Positions 42,721-54,064 of a stretch of DNA of 55,530 bases are shown here, piece after piece. Under the pieces are notes generated by a model. That model was not told the DNA's origin. It saw only the letters and a list, made by a program, of their open reading frames with translations, and ran no database searches. The stretch comes from Ectocarpus siliculosus. Lineage: Eukaryota > Sar > Phaeophyceae > Ectocarpales > Ectocarpaceae. Numbering within the stretch: the first letter of the stretch is position 1; each line of letters starts with the position of its first letter. Location of the stretch: NCBI GenBank assembly GCA_000310025.1, contig FN649752.1:4243121-4298650 (forward strand), given 5' to 3'. The position numbers and the translations under genes were made by a program.

Positions 42721-43137
42721 GAAGGGGAAACCTGGGCGCTGAGAACTGACAGCACGGGTTCCCGTCAACATAGAAAGGCACACAGCATTCTCTATATATT
42801 TCCTTTTCGGGGCCCAATTTGTATGGCCGCGTGTGAAATTACGTTACGAAGCAAACGTCGATTCGATGCTGTGTATCCAGGCGTACCGTCGAGAAAACAT
42901 GACAGCGCACGGACCAACTAACACAACGTCTCGCCGGGCTTATCCAAGTGTAAGTCTACCTACTCACAGACGGGATTGTTAGCTACGGCGGAGTTGGTGT
43001 GCATATGGGTTGGTGTTAGTTGGGCGTGCACCACGAGGTACGTCAGTACGCGAGAGGCACGGGAACTAATTCGGCATGTGACCATGTGGTGTTTACATAA
43101 AACAACCCGGAAGATCACTACTTACTATTATGTGGTT

Positions 43138-43265
43138 GTGTGGTGTGCGCGTTGGACGCGCAACCCCAAGGGAAAAAGGCACCACCGAACGGCATGTATT
43201 TGTGTGGTGTGCACGTTGGACACGCAATCCCAAAGGAAAAAGGCACCACCGGACGGCCATATGTG
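43138..43265. repeat. 64-bp tandem duplication
   Basis: GTGTGGTGTGCGCGTTGGAC begins at 43138 and its near copy at 43202. Both end GGCACCACCG. Confidence 0.88.
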
Positions 43266-43544
43266 GCCTATGTATGAGGCACAAGCTACATGAGATACAA
43301 GACAGCACGTGACGGGCGCCCCGATATTCCCTAGTTGGGAGGGATACCTCCAACGCGGTCGCATGCGATGCGGGTGAGGTGAGGTAATATGTATATTATC
43401 CGCCATTACGGCAAAGGGATGACGTAATTGTAATGGCGTAGTGGTACAACGGCGTGTACAGCCAATGAGACGTAGCGGCAGGACACCGGCAGCGGCGCGC
43501 CGCGACGACACCAATTCATCACAGCGACAACAGCTGTGAGACGA

Positions 43545-43848
43545 TGAATAACCACATCAGCGCGGGGAAATGCAGCAGTAACCTCGTGAGTACAACTGTA
43601 TGTGCAATAGATGCATAAGCGTGTGTAACAGTCACCAAGGGGGGACTGTAACCAAGGAAACCACGCCAGCGTGTGGTTCTACAGCATTGTCCGACATGAA
43701 CGATCGAACGGCGTGTACCAGCCAACACAACGCAAACATTCTGCGGGGAAATATGAGCGTGTTTTGTGTGCAAGGATATCGTCATGAGGCCAACTCCTTT
43801 CGCCATAATAGCTGGACAACGGTGTAGCAGTCAACCAATGTAGCGATT
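43545..43848 (+). repeat. degenerate outlying units of the ~157-bp satellite
   Basis: CGATCGAACGGCGTGTACCAGCCAACACAACG and AAATATGAGCGTG...GATATCGTCATGAGGCCAACT (43690-43830) are clearly related to the regular units at 44.2-45.1 kb but much diverged. They are separated from those by the left inverted arm. Confidence 0.7.
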
Positions 43849-43870
43849 TTTTTTTTTTCTGACAATCACA

Positions 43871-44142
43871 TCCCGCCCTTTTCTAAACTGCCGCCGCTAC
43901 TGCGTTAGGCGGCTGCTGCTGTCCTTCCGTTGCTTCACGCGCTCTGTAGCTGTCACACGTTACCCGACTTCGCTACAGCCCCTGCGTGGACTCGATCACG
44001 GAATGACACCCCCAACTATAGACTAATAATTCCAAACACCGTGACCCTGGGTTTCCGGTAGAAAATGAAGCCAAATTCTAATTCGACTGTTACAAAATAA
44101 ACACCAGTTTATTCTATCTGCTTCGACGAACAAACCTTCCTT
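43871..44142 (+). repeat. left ~270-bp inverted arm of satellite locus 1
   Basis: Reverse complement of 45092-45366 with several per cent divergence and small indels. The sequence TTTTTTTTTTTTCTGACAATCACATC occurs immediately on both sides of this arm (about 43849-43873 and 44144-44167), as if the arm was inserted with, or lies between, a ~24-bp duplication. Confidence 0.85.
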
Positions 44143-44167
44143 TTTTTTTTTTCTGACAATCACATCG

Positions 44168-45085
44168 GCAGTGTACAGCAGTGACAAACACCAAACAAAT
44201 CTACCGACGGTCGCAAGCATAGCGGCGTATGCTATAGGCAGGGTCTGCTGCGGGCAAAACATTAGAGTGTCTTGCAGGGATTTCGTCATGAGGCAACTGC
44301 TTTGCGCAATGATGGCTATACAACGGCGTGTAACAGCCAACAATGGTTACAAACAAATCTACCGACGGTCGCAAGCATAGCGGCGTATGCTATAGGCAGG
44401 GTCTGCTGCGGGCAAAACATCGGCGTGTCTTGCAGGGATTTCGTCATGAGGCAACTGCTTGTGCAATGATGGCTATACAACGGCATGTAACAGCCAACAA
44501 CTGTAACAAACAAATCTACCGACGGTCGCAAGCATAGCGGCGTATGCTATAGGCAGAGTCTGCTGCGGGCAAAACATCAGCGTGTCTTGCAGGGATTTCG
44601 TCATGAGGCAACTGCTTGTGCAATGATGGCTATACAACGGCGTGTAACAGCCAACAATTGTAACAAACAAATCTACCGACGGTCGCAAGCACAGCGGCGT
44701 ATGTATGCTATAGGCAGGGTCTGCTGCGGGCAAAACATCAGCGTGTCTTGCAGGGATTTCGTCATGAGGCAACTGCTTGTGCAATGATGGCTATACAACG
44801 GCATGTAACAGCCAACAACTGTAACAAACAAATCTACCGACGGTCGCAAGCATAGCGGCGTATGCTATAGGCAGGGTCTGCTGCGGGCAAAACATCGGCG
44901 TGTCTTGCAGGGATTTCGTCATGAGGCAACTGCTTGTGCAATGATGGCTATACAACAACGGCGTGTAAATTTAGGCCAACAATTGTAACAAACAAATCTA
45001 CCGACGGTCGCAAGCATAGCGGCGTATGCTATAGGCAGGGTCTGCTCCGGGCAAAACATCAGCGTGTCTTGCAGGGATTTCGTCG
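44168..45085 (+). repeat. ~157-bp tandem satellite, locus 1 (six units)
   Basis: CTACCGACGGTCGCAAGC occurs at 44201, 44359, 44516, 44673, 44834 and 44999, with spacings of 158, 157, 157, 161 and 165 bp. Variable positions label individual units (for example GCAGAGTCTG, CAAGCACAGCGG, and TAAATTTAGG with GCTCCGGGC). It encodes nothing recognisable; the repeated minus-strand frames are artefacts. Confidence 0.95.
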
Positions 45086-45091
45086 TAAGAG

Positions 45092-45366
45092 GAAGGTTTG
45101 TTCGAAGAGCAGATAGAATAAACTGGTGTTTATTTTGTAACAGTCGAATTAGAATTTGGCTTCATTTTCTATCGGAAACCCAGGGTCACGGTGTTTGGAT
45201 TTATTATTGTTGTCTATAGGTGGGGATGTCATTCCGTGATCGAGTCCACGCAGGGGCTGTAGCAAAGTCGGGTAACGTGTGAGAGCTACAGCGCGTGAAG
45301 CAACGGAAGGACAGCAGCAGCCGCCTAACGCAGTAGCGGCGGGAGTATAGAAAATGGACGGGACGG
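45092..45366 (-). repeat. right ~270-bp inverted arm of satellite locus 1
   Basis: Inverted partner of 43871-44142. Similarity runs from AGGAAGGTTTGTTCG outward to GGGACGGGA. No target-site duplication could be recognised outside the arms. Confidence 0.85.
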
Positions 45367-46090
45367 GACGCGGCGCAAGCATTGGGGAAGCGACCAGCGC
45401 GCGCTCGGGACCCTCCATATAAGGTGTGTAATCGGGTCCGTGTTCAACATCCGTCGTGTCTGCCGTGTTCCTTCCCGCGTCCCGCTACTCTTGTGACCTC
45501 ACCGCTGCGTGCATAGCACGGGGGGGGGGGGGGGGCAGTAAAATAAGGGGCGTACCGCAATCTCTCTCGCCACGCCGTTCAGATAGGTACCCTCCCGCAC
45601 ATGGGATGTGGTTCATCCCAACCGAGATGTACTATCGCTGAAAAAATATTTCAACGGAGAAAACGCGCTGCTGTACGTGCCACGATAGCAGCCATCGTAC
45701 TGCACGGGGTGGGGAAACCTTGCGGCATCGGACATAACCGATCGACCCGCGGCAGTGGGGCACGTGGCGTGTGCTGTCAAGAGTATGCACATGGTGCCGG
45801 TGCCTTGTTCTCTGTTTCCCGCGGCTCACTCGGGACTACTTGCCCGTACTTGGTCTGTGCCGCGCACAGACGGGTAAATGTAGCCGAATGCATCGACGAT
45901 AATATGCTCACGTAAGCTATCGTCTCCACTGATGGCATTGACAAGTCCCACGGTATACAAAGCGGCCGCATGCGTAATTGGAAAGTGCATACAACAGCAT
46001 TCACGGGAACGGATGAACAGAAGCAGAAACCGTGTTGTTGGCGAGTGGAAGTTAACCGATCTCAACGCAATAAAAAAAAAAAAAAAAACG
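45367..46090. other. unassigned spacer with 16-G run
   Basis: No gene is seen. A G16 run lies at 45520-45535 and a run of about 18 A near 46071-46088, just before the second satellite. Confidence 0.4.
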
Positions 46091-46099
46091 AAAGTCGAA

Positions 46100-47690
46100 A
46101 ACGTATCAGCACGGGACGCGCCAACGAGTGGAAATACCTGCGCTGTTGACGAGTAGAGTTAACCGCATTGTGTTGCATGTGTGCTGTCAGCCTCAGCACG
46201 GGACGCGCCAACGAGTGGAAGCACCCGCGCTGTTGGCGAGTAGAGTTCACCAAATTCAACGCATCGGAAGGAAAAGGACCACAAATAATGTATCAGTACG
46301 GGACGCGCCAATGAGTGGAAGCACCCGTGCTGCATATGTGATGTCAGCCTCAGCACGGGACGCGCCAATGAGTGGAAGCACTCGTGCTGTTGGCGAGTAG
46401 AGTTAATCGATCTCACCGAAAAACAAAACAAAAGCCGTACACGTATCAGCACGGGACGCGCCAATGAGTGGAAGCACCCGTGCTGTTGGCGGGTAGAGTT
46501 AACCGCAACGTGTTGCATGTGTGCTGTCAGCCTCAGCACGGGACGCGCCAACGAGTGGAAGCACCCGCGCTGTTGGCGAGTAGAGTTAACCGCATTGTGT
46601 TGCATGTGTGCTGTCAGCCTCAGCACGGGACGCGCCAACGAGTGGAAGCACCCGCGCTGTTGGCGAGTAGAGTTCACCAAATTCAACGCATCGGAAGGAA
46701 AAGGACCACAAATAATGTATCAGTACGGGACGCGCCAATGAGTGGAAGCACCCGTGCTGCATAGGTGATGTCAGCCTCAGCACGGGACGCGCCAATGAGT
46801 GGAAGCACTCGTGCTGTTGGCGAGTAGAGTTTATCGATCTCACCGAAAAACAAAACAAAAGCCGTACACGTATCAGCACGGGACGCGCCAATGAGTGGAA
46901 GCACCCAGGCTGTTGGCGGGTAGAGTTAACCGCAACGTGTTGCATGTGTGCTGTCAGCCTCAGCACGGGACGCGCCAACGAGTGGAAGCACCCGCGCTGT
47001 TGCCGAGTAGAGTTAACCGCATTGTGTTGCATGTGTGCTGTCAGCCTTAGCACGGGACGCGCCAACGAGTGGAAGCACCCGCGCTGTTGGCGAGTAGAGT
47101 TCACCGAATTCAACGCATCGGAAGGAAAAAGACCACAAATAGTGTATCAGTACGGGACGCGCCAATGAGTGGAAGCACCCGTGCTGCATATGTGATGTCA
47201 GCCTCAGCACGGGACGCGCCAATGAGTGGAAGCACTCGTGCTGTTGGCGAGTAGAGTTAATCGATCTCACCGGAAAAAAAAAAAAGCCGTACACGTATCA
47301 GCACGGGACGCGCCAATGAGTGGAAGCACCCAGGCTGCATATGTGTTGTCAGTTTCAGCAACGGACGCGCCAATGAGTGGAAGCACCCGCGCTGTTGGCA
47401 AGTGGAGTTCACCGTATCCAACGCATCGATAAAAACAACAAACACGTATCAGCACGGGACGCGCCAATGAGCGGAAGCACCCGTGTCGCTGCGAACTGGG
47501 GTTCCCCGAATCCAAGGTTTAAAAAAATAAAAATCCACCGTTAGTGCTTTGAAAAAAAAAAAAAAAAAAAAAACACGTCCAAAGTATGTCATCTGCGCAC
47601 TCTCCATATTGTGAAGTCGCCTGGGCGTCAGCACGGGACGCGCCAATGAGTGAAGCACGCGTGCGGTAGGCGTCTGGTATTACCGTATTG
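46100..47690. repeat. second satellite: CAGCACGGGACGCGCCAA units with ~427-bp higher-order period
   Basis: About 18 units of 57-100 bp share (C/T)AGCACGGGACGCGCCAA(C/T)GAGTGGAAGCAC. Blocks of five units repeat as a ~427-bp super-unit (46194, 46620, 47048). Each well-preserved unit holds two interdigitated inverted repeats: CAGCACGGG with CCCGTGCTG, and CGCCAA with TTGGCG. Open frames up to 175 codons on the minus strand recur at exactly 427-bp offsets and are repeat artefacts. A22 occurs at 47552-47573. Confidence 0.93.
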
Positions 47691-48274
47691 GATAAATAGT
47701 AGAGACGGATACTAACCCTTGCGTGACTGGGTTAATTTGATTTTTTGTGTTCATTTTCCCACAACTGGCTCTCTGCCGTCAAAGATCTTCCAAGCATGCG
47801 TGTACACCCATAAATCACGGCGGCAAGGATGGTGCAGCAGTGGGTCCATGTGTGGGGCTCACAGGGATGGGGACGCGGTATATGTAAAAGGGTGACGAAC
47901 AGGAGTACAGTAGTACTACTGCTGTACAGCAGTAGCAGTTTTGCGGAAAGAATTAGACTGTACAGCAGCAGTAGTTCCTGAGCAGGTGTGCATGCCTGTC
48001 TCCGACAGCAACCGTCCGCACACAGGATGTACCTGTGCAAGCAATATCTGTTGGCACACCTTTTCCACCTCATCCTTGGACAGAGCATAGGGCAAGCGCA
48101 TATATATGCTAGCGGCGCTAGATGCGAAGACGCGGACGGAAGACCGCCTCACAGAAGCGCCAGATCGACGGAGAAAAAAAACGGCCCGCTCACCAGAGAA
48201 TCGAGAGCATCACCCGCTATCGCAAAAAATGCATAAAAATCGTGATAAATTTTACTACTCTGTACTAAAATAGA
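47691..48274. other. unassigned, includes a 20-bp perfect palindrome
   Basis: CTACTGCTGTACAGCAGTAG at 47916-47935 is a perfect palindrome, and GTACAGCAGCAGTAG recurs near 47970. No gene was recognised. Confidence 0.4.
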
Positions 48275-48356
48275 GAGCTGTGATCGGAGCTGTGATCGGA
48301 GCTGTAGTCCCGAAAACCCTTGTCTTGGAGCTGTAGTCCCGAAAACCCTTGTCTTT
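48275..48356. repeat. 12-bp and 29-bp tandem duplications
   Basis: GAGCTGTGATCG occurs twice (48275-48298). A 29-bp unit starting GAGCTGTAGTCCCG then occurs twice (48299-48327 and 48328-48356). Confidence 0.92.
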
Positions 48357-50314
48357 GAGCGAACTTTTGCACACAGCAGACGAACCACCCTTCACTCCCA
48401 ATACTGGGAACCACACGCACCGCAACCACAACAACATCAAGCACCGAGGCCGTACGTTAGCATCGGCTCCGGTGCGCGCTTTCTCTGCTCTCCCCCGCGG
48501 ATGCGGCACCGGGTTGAGCAGATGTTCAGGGGCTATATGTACCCTCCGATGGTATTGTGCGTTTGAGTCTGAAGACTACAGCAGTATCGGTAGGCAGTAG
48601 ATTGGATCTGGCAAGGATATCTGCCTCACGTCATAGAGATGAGGCATGGGTGAATAGTGCTGTGCTATGTGAGTCCTGTGCGCCTTGCTGATAAGCGTGC
48701 TTTTGGGGTGGGCTGCCTGTGTCTCCCTGCTGGTCTCTATCTATGTAGTTGTTTGCTCTTAGCCGAGGCACAACGGCGATCTTTCGGCACGCAAAGTGAT
48801 CGGCGGTGAGGACGGAGCTGAATCGGCCTGTACTCACGTAAGGGTTAAAGGCCACTTAAGCTACCCCTGGTGCCAAGAGTTCGCTCTGTGGCAATACAAC
48901 GAGTTACGATGATATTTAAATATCGAACGATAGCTAACATTACCATCTATCCCGTAACAAAAAATAAAAAGAAGAAAAATCGTTATAAGTGACAAGGTAC
49001 AGCGGTAGCCGTTTGCCCAAGTTGAAGATGGAATATTGAGGGAAAACACGGCCCGGAGGGTATTAACGGCTACATTGAATACTAGTGATTGCGCTCGTTC
49101 TACTGCTTCCCAGAACTTCTCCTTTGGCACAAACAATGATGATGGTACTAATAGCGAGCGTTTAGAATTAAAAAAAAAAAAAAATGCTTACCCGGGGACA
49201 AAAACGAAGAATCCCCTGGTTTTCGTTTGACTGTTTATAGAAAAAAATACGAAGGAGGAAGCAACAGCACTAAAAATGCCACGCGACGGGAGGTAGCTTT
49301 ACCCACCATCTGTCTCGTACAAGGTTAGATGCCTTGGGGTATCGTGAGTGTGGAGAAAAAAGGTTGCAACTGCCCTCTCCCGCACGGAACAGCCCGGAAA
49401 AGCCGCGCAGCCCTGTTCTGATCGTCAGTCCGTTCACCGCTTGTCACGATCGGCATTTCTCCTCGAGCACCCAACGAGCCGGCCCGTTTATGGCGTGCCG
49501 GCGAGCAGAGCCTTCTGGCTACAAATAATGGCCATGGTCTCGGTGGTAGGGTGCCGATAGCCCCTCTATGAGCAGTGTGCAGCAGGCCGTGTCGTGCACT
49601 TGCTTTGCAGCGGCCTCGCGGCAAACTCCTTGAACTCCTTGCCTCTTTGATGTTGATCTTGATAGAAAAAGTCCCCTGGGACTTCTTCCCAGACAGAGGA
49701 ACTTCTAAAAATCAAAGGGCGTCATCAGGAGGTAGCAGATATTCGACCAATCAGATCTCGATTTTGATTCGATTTTTTTTTCGATTTTGATTTCGGCACT
49801 TCGTTAACACGCCCTTAGCGGCTGGAAAATAAATAAATCGAGAAAGGCTGGGATATCGTACGCCACCTTGGCGCCGAACGCTATAGAGGGCTCAGTTTTT
49901 ATCCAGCTGGAGCAAACTTGCGCTTGAACGATCGGCATGGTCCATGACAAAAAAAAAAAGGCATTCCCCGATATTGTTGGCAAGATATGAATTTTTAAGC
50001 CAGGTGGTCGCTAACACTCGGGTGGCCTTTAATACCCGCCTCTACTCAACACCTCCAAAACACGTGCCGAGGAATATTCGGGATTGTCGAGACACGGGAC
50101 CCCCATTGACCGTAGCGTAAGCAGCAACAATCACTCCACTCAATCTACAGGCGTCGAGAACGAACCAACGCAAGCTCGCGATATAACAACGCGTCGTTCT
50201 GGGCCCGACGCAGAGCCTCGTCAGATATTTCCGCCGAAGATAGGAACTTGTAGAGCACTCTAACTGCAGATCCAGGCGCGCGATCGACCACGCTCACGAT
50301 GAAGAGGAAAACAA
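48357..50314. other. unassigned sequence left of the recombinase
   Basis: No gene or clear repeat is visible. A-rich runs occur near 49170 and 49950. The left boundary of the recombinase arm must lie in or near this stretch but cannot be placed, because the second arm leaves the window. Confidence 0.35.
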
Positions 50315-52405
50315 GTGTTCCCGCAACGCCGCCCTGACGTTCGCCCGCCGCCTGCCGCCGGTTCGCTGCTTATACGACTCCAACCGCGACCAGATGCCGA
50401 CACGGGCCTCCACGCGGAGCGCCAGGGCTGCGGCCGGGCAAGCAGGGCGAGGTCGGGCGGCGACACCCTCGACACCACGCACGAGGTCTACCGCGCGATC
50501 GGTGGCGATCTCGACGGCTCGCCCCTCGACGCGGAGCGGGTCACGTACTCCCGCGAGGCGTCGAGCGGTATCCTCGTCGCGAGGGACAGGGACAGGCACC
50601 CGCGGCGACCCCCCCCCGCTGACGAGACTGAGCTCGCTCCTCTCCGCGGGCTGGTGGACGGCCTGAGGGAGGAGCTGCAACGGGGGCGGGACGAGGCTGG
50701 CGGCGATCGCCAGTAGCTTCAAGCATCGATCGACGACCTGATCGCCGCCCAAGCAGCAGGACCTGGCCTTTAGGGGGAGGTGCAACTGGTGGGCACAACC
50801 GCCCCACCACCGGCATCTCGGGCCCCCGCTGTACCCAGCGCCGAGGCTGCTAAGGCTGCGGCAAAGGATAGGGCGCGGATGCAGGGGGACCTCCGCCGGT
50901 TAAAAGCATGGCTCATCCTCGGACGGCCTCCGGCAGTTGCAAAACTGTCGGAGCCGAAGTGGCAATCCTTGCCTCGCAAAGGCGTTCTGGTGTCAGAGAA
51001 AGTGGCTGCATCGCTCGACACGCTCTCAAACTTCCGGGTCGAAGACCGTGGTCGCCACGTTGGCCACGGCAACGGGGCAGGGGGTGCGGAGGAGAGGCGC
51101 GCGCCGCTGGCGAGGGCGGCGCGAGGCCCACAGCCGCTGATTTCTTCACCCACGGAAAAGACAAATAGAGGTGCGGGCTCTCCCGCGTGGCGGGGGGGGC
51201 CTACCTCGGTTGGCAGCGCACATGCGGCCAAATCGAACGGCAGCACGCCGGTCTACACGAGGTTGGCCCAGGGCAATCAGCAGGTTCAGGACCTGGGACA
51301 GGCAGGACAGGACTCTGTTACCGACGTCTTGGCATCCAGCTCGTCGAGCACTCAGTTGTCTAGAAGGACTTGCACGCCAGGCTTCAACTCTTGGTGCACG
51401 TTTCGGAGGCTGACGGGGAAGCCCAAGTTTCTAGGGCAACGTGCCAGGGGCCTTCATGTGTGGGAGTTGATAGACTTCGTAGCCTGGTGTTTCGAGTCTG
51501 AGGGTAACCTAGCGAGTACAATATCCGGAAAACTCACGGCTGTGCAACATTTTCATACTTGTAGGCTGGAAGCTTCGGTCGAGCTAGACTTGTCGTCTCC
51601 GATGTTGAAATGTGCGCTAAGGGGGATGGTGAGGAACCACGTGGCTATGGGGACGGTACGCCGTGTGCGCCTGCCTGTGTTATGGCGTATGCCGCTGGAC
51701 GGGGAAAGCGCAAGGCAGAACTGGGGGGAAGGGGGCAGAGTGATATGGCTGTGTCTGTGCCTGTCCTATCTCTTCATCACACGGTCTGATGAGGTGTTCG
51801 CGAATGACGCGGGCAGGGTGCATGAGGCACACCGTCTTACGAGGGTGGACAAATCATTGTTTGCCGACGGGACGCAACTAGACTTTAGTCACTGTCGTAG
51901 AGCAGACCGTGTCGAAATGAGGTTTAGAGGGCACAAGGCCGATCAAGAGCAGAAAGGCAACATACGGGTTCGTACGCGAGACGAAGTCACCGGACCGCAG
52001 TCAGGTGTGAGAGCACGCGGCGGCGCGGTGGCTCTTGTGGTGGAGCTATTGTCGTGTCATGCGACGTTGCCTGACTCCGCTCCGTTGGCTCCGTACCGTA
52101 GTGGAAGAGCAGTGAGAGTAGTGAAGTATAGTGCTGCCCTCCGCGCAGTAAGAGGAGTGGTAGCGAAGTCGGGGCGTAACCCCCAGGAGTACGCGTTGCA
52201 CTCGTTGCGAATTGGAGACGCGACGGCTCTTGCATCGGGCGGAGACATCGCAGAACGAGTGATTCAGAGAGAAGGGAAGTGGAGGTCGAATGCCTACAAG
52301 CCGTATGCGCCAAACAATGTAGAGGATTCGCGGCGAGTGTCACGGAACTTACAGACGGCAGCAGGATTGCATTGAGACAGCCGGGGGAGGGGACCGTATG
52401 GGGAA
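50315..52405 (+). pseudogene. tyrosine recombinase (Crypton/DIRS-type), two internal TAG stops and a 3' frameshift
   Basis: One frame runs from 50315 to 52375, broken only by TAG at 50714-50716 and 50771-50773. A coiled-coil-like segment (LRGLVDGLREELQR...LQASIDDLIAAQ) spans the first stop, so the region was once coding. The core-binding part contains FLGQRARGLHVWELIDFVAWCF and EGNLASTISGKLTAVQHFH. The catalytic domain has Arg in FITRSDEVF (51782), GHKADQ for the lysine, HSLRIG (His 52199, Arg 52208) and W-x-S-x-A-Y-K-P-Y for the tyrosine (52295 or 52304). These residues are those that cleave and rejoin DNA in this superfamily. Near 52345 a lost A shifts frame; the other copy reads on through RKLTDGSRIVSRQPGEG. 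No reverse transcriptase is seen. No in-frame ATG opens the frame. Crypton or DIRS-like origin is likely. Confidence 0.85.
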
Positions 52406-52691
52406 CGCATAGTTGAGATATTCGGTAGTCGTCCAGAAACTGACCTCGATGTGGGTGTTGTAGAATGGTGTGTACCATTTGAGGACTTGGTCAGTTTTGG
52501 GACTCCTGCGGTTGCAGTCGTAGTCCCCCGGCTAGTATTTATGGGGAGAGAGATGGATTTGTAACAGTTGACGCCGGCCTTCGCAGCTAACGCGGCCGGA
52601 GAGACGATGAGCGTTTCGTGCGTCTCTCTCCCCAACACGTAGCCTAGAAACCGAAGAAATAATGAAGCAATTCGAAAGAAAACAAAATAAA
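52085..52691 (+). repeat. inverted arm 1 of the recombinase palindrome (visible part)
   Basis: It is the reverse complement of 54948-55530 with a few per cent divergence. It covers the recombinase C-terminus and ~300 bp of 3' flank and ends AAAACAAAATAAA (AATAAA at 52686-52691). Arm 1 surely extends further left, since the partner is cut by the window edge. Confidence 0.93.
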
Positions 52692-53870
52692 GCAACTGCT
52701 TGTGCAATGATGGCCATACAATGGCGTGTAACAGCCAACAATTGTAACAAACAAATCTACCGACGGTCGCAAGCATAGCGGCGTATGCTATAGGCAGGGT
52801 CTGCTGCGGGCAAAACATCGGCGTGTCTTGCAGGGATTTCGTCATGAGGCAACTGCTTGTGCAATGATGGCTATACAACGGCGTGTAAAAGCCAACAACT
52901 GTAACAAACAAATCTACCGACGGTCGCAAGCATAGCGGCGTATGCTATAGGCAGGGTCTGCTGCGGGCAAAACATCAGCGTGTCTTGCAGGGATTTTCGT
53001 CATGAGGCAACTGCTTGTGCAATGATGGCTATACAACGGCGTGTAACAGCCAACAATGGTAACAAACAAATCTACCGACGGTCGCAAGCATAGCGGCGTA
53101 TGCTATAGGCAGGGTCTGCTGCGGGCAAAACATCGGCGTGTCTTGCAGGGATTTCGTCATGAGGCAACTGCTTGTGCAATGATGGCTATACAACGGCATG
53201 TAACAGCCAACAACTGTAACAAACAAATCTACCGACGGTCGCAAGCATAGCGGCGTATGCTATAGGCAGAGTCTGCTGCGGGCAAAACATCAGCGTGTCT
53301 TGCAGGGATTTCGTCATGAGGCAACAACTGCTTGTGCAATGATGGCTATACAATGGCGTGTAACAGCCAACAATTGTAACAAACAAATCTACCGACGGTC
53401 GCAAGCACAGCGGCGTATGCTATAGGCAGGGTCTGCTGCGGGCAAAACATCAGCGTGTCTTGCAGGGATTTCGTCATGAGGCAACTGCTTGTGCAATGAT
53501 GGCTATACAACAACGGCGTGTAAATTTAGGCCAACAATTGTAACAAACAAATCTACCGACGGTCGCAAGCATAGCGGCGTATGCTATAGGCAGGGTCTGC
53601 TCCGGGCAAAACATCAGCGTGTCTTGCAGGGATTTCGTCATGAGGCAACTGCTTGTGCAATGATGGCTATACAACGGCGTGTAACAGCTAACAATTGTAA
53701 CAAACAAATCCACCGACGGTCGCAAGCATAGCGGCGTATGCTATAGGCAGGGTCTGCTCCGGGCAAAACATCAGCGTGTCTTGCAGGGATTTCGTCGTAA
53801 GGCAACTGCTTGTGCAGTGATAGCTATGCAACGGCGTGTAACAGCCAACAATTGTAGCGGTGAGGCAACT
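52692..53870 (+). repeat. ~157-bp tandem satellite, locus 2 (seven units)
   Basis: Same unit as locus 1, with C(T/C)ACCGACGGTCGCAAGC near 52757, 52915, 53071, 53228, 53389, 53545 and 53710. It begins at once after arm 1. The order of diagnostic unit variants matches locus 1. Confidence 0.95.
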
Positions 53871-54064
53871 GAGAATTACATCGGCATGTGTACCGCAGTG
53901 ATAAACACCAAACAAAACATCAGCGTGCCTGTGGGCAGTGTGCAGAGGTTTCGTCAAGAAGAAATTGCGTGTCATATAATAGCTAGGCAACGGACCGGTG
54001 AGGCAAAACAACCTCACCGGTATGTGTGGGAGGACATCATCAGTTACCAACACCAATAATCCAA
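53871..54064 (+). repeat. degenerate continuation of the satellite
   Basis: GCAGTGATAAACACCAAACAAAACATCAGCG resembles the start of locus 1 (44177-44200). The region also contains the palindrome ACCGGTGAGG...CCTCACCGGT (53994-54020). Confidence 0.65.

Noticed and set aside
44023-45116. Series of 60-106-codon frames repeating every ~157 bp, possibly a repeat protein
   Set aside because: They arise in several frames on both strands of the satellite and end at unit boundaries without a consistent start; no codon-level conservation is seen.
46100-47515. Possible CRISPR array or long repeat protein in the second satellite
   Set aside because: Intervals between repeats are themselves repeated with a 427-bp period, so they are not unique spacers, and the host is eukaryotic. 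The 175-codon frames are simply offset copies of one another.
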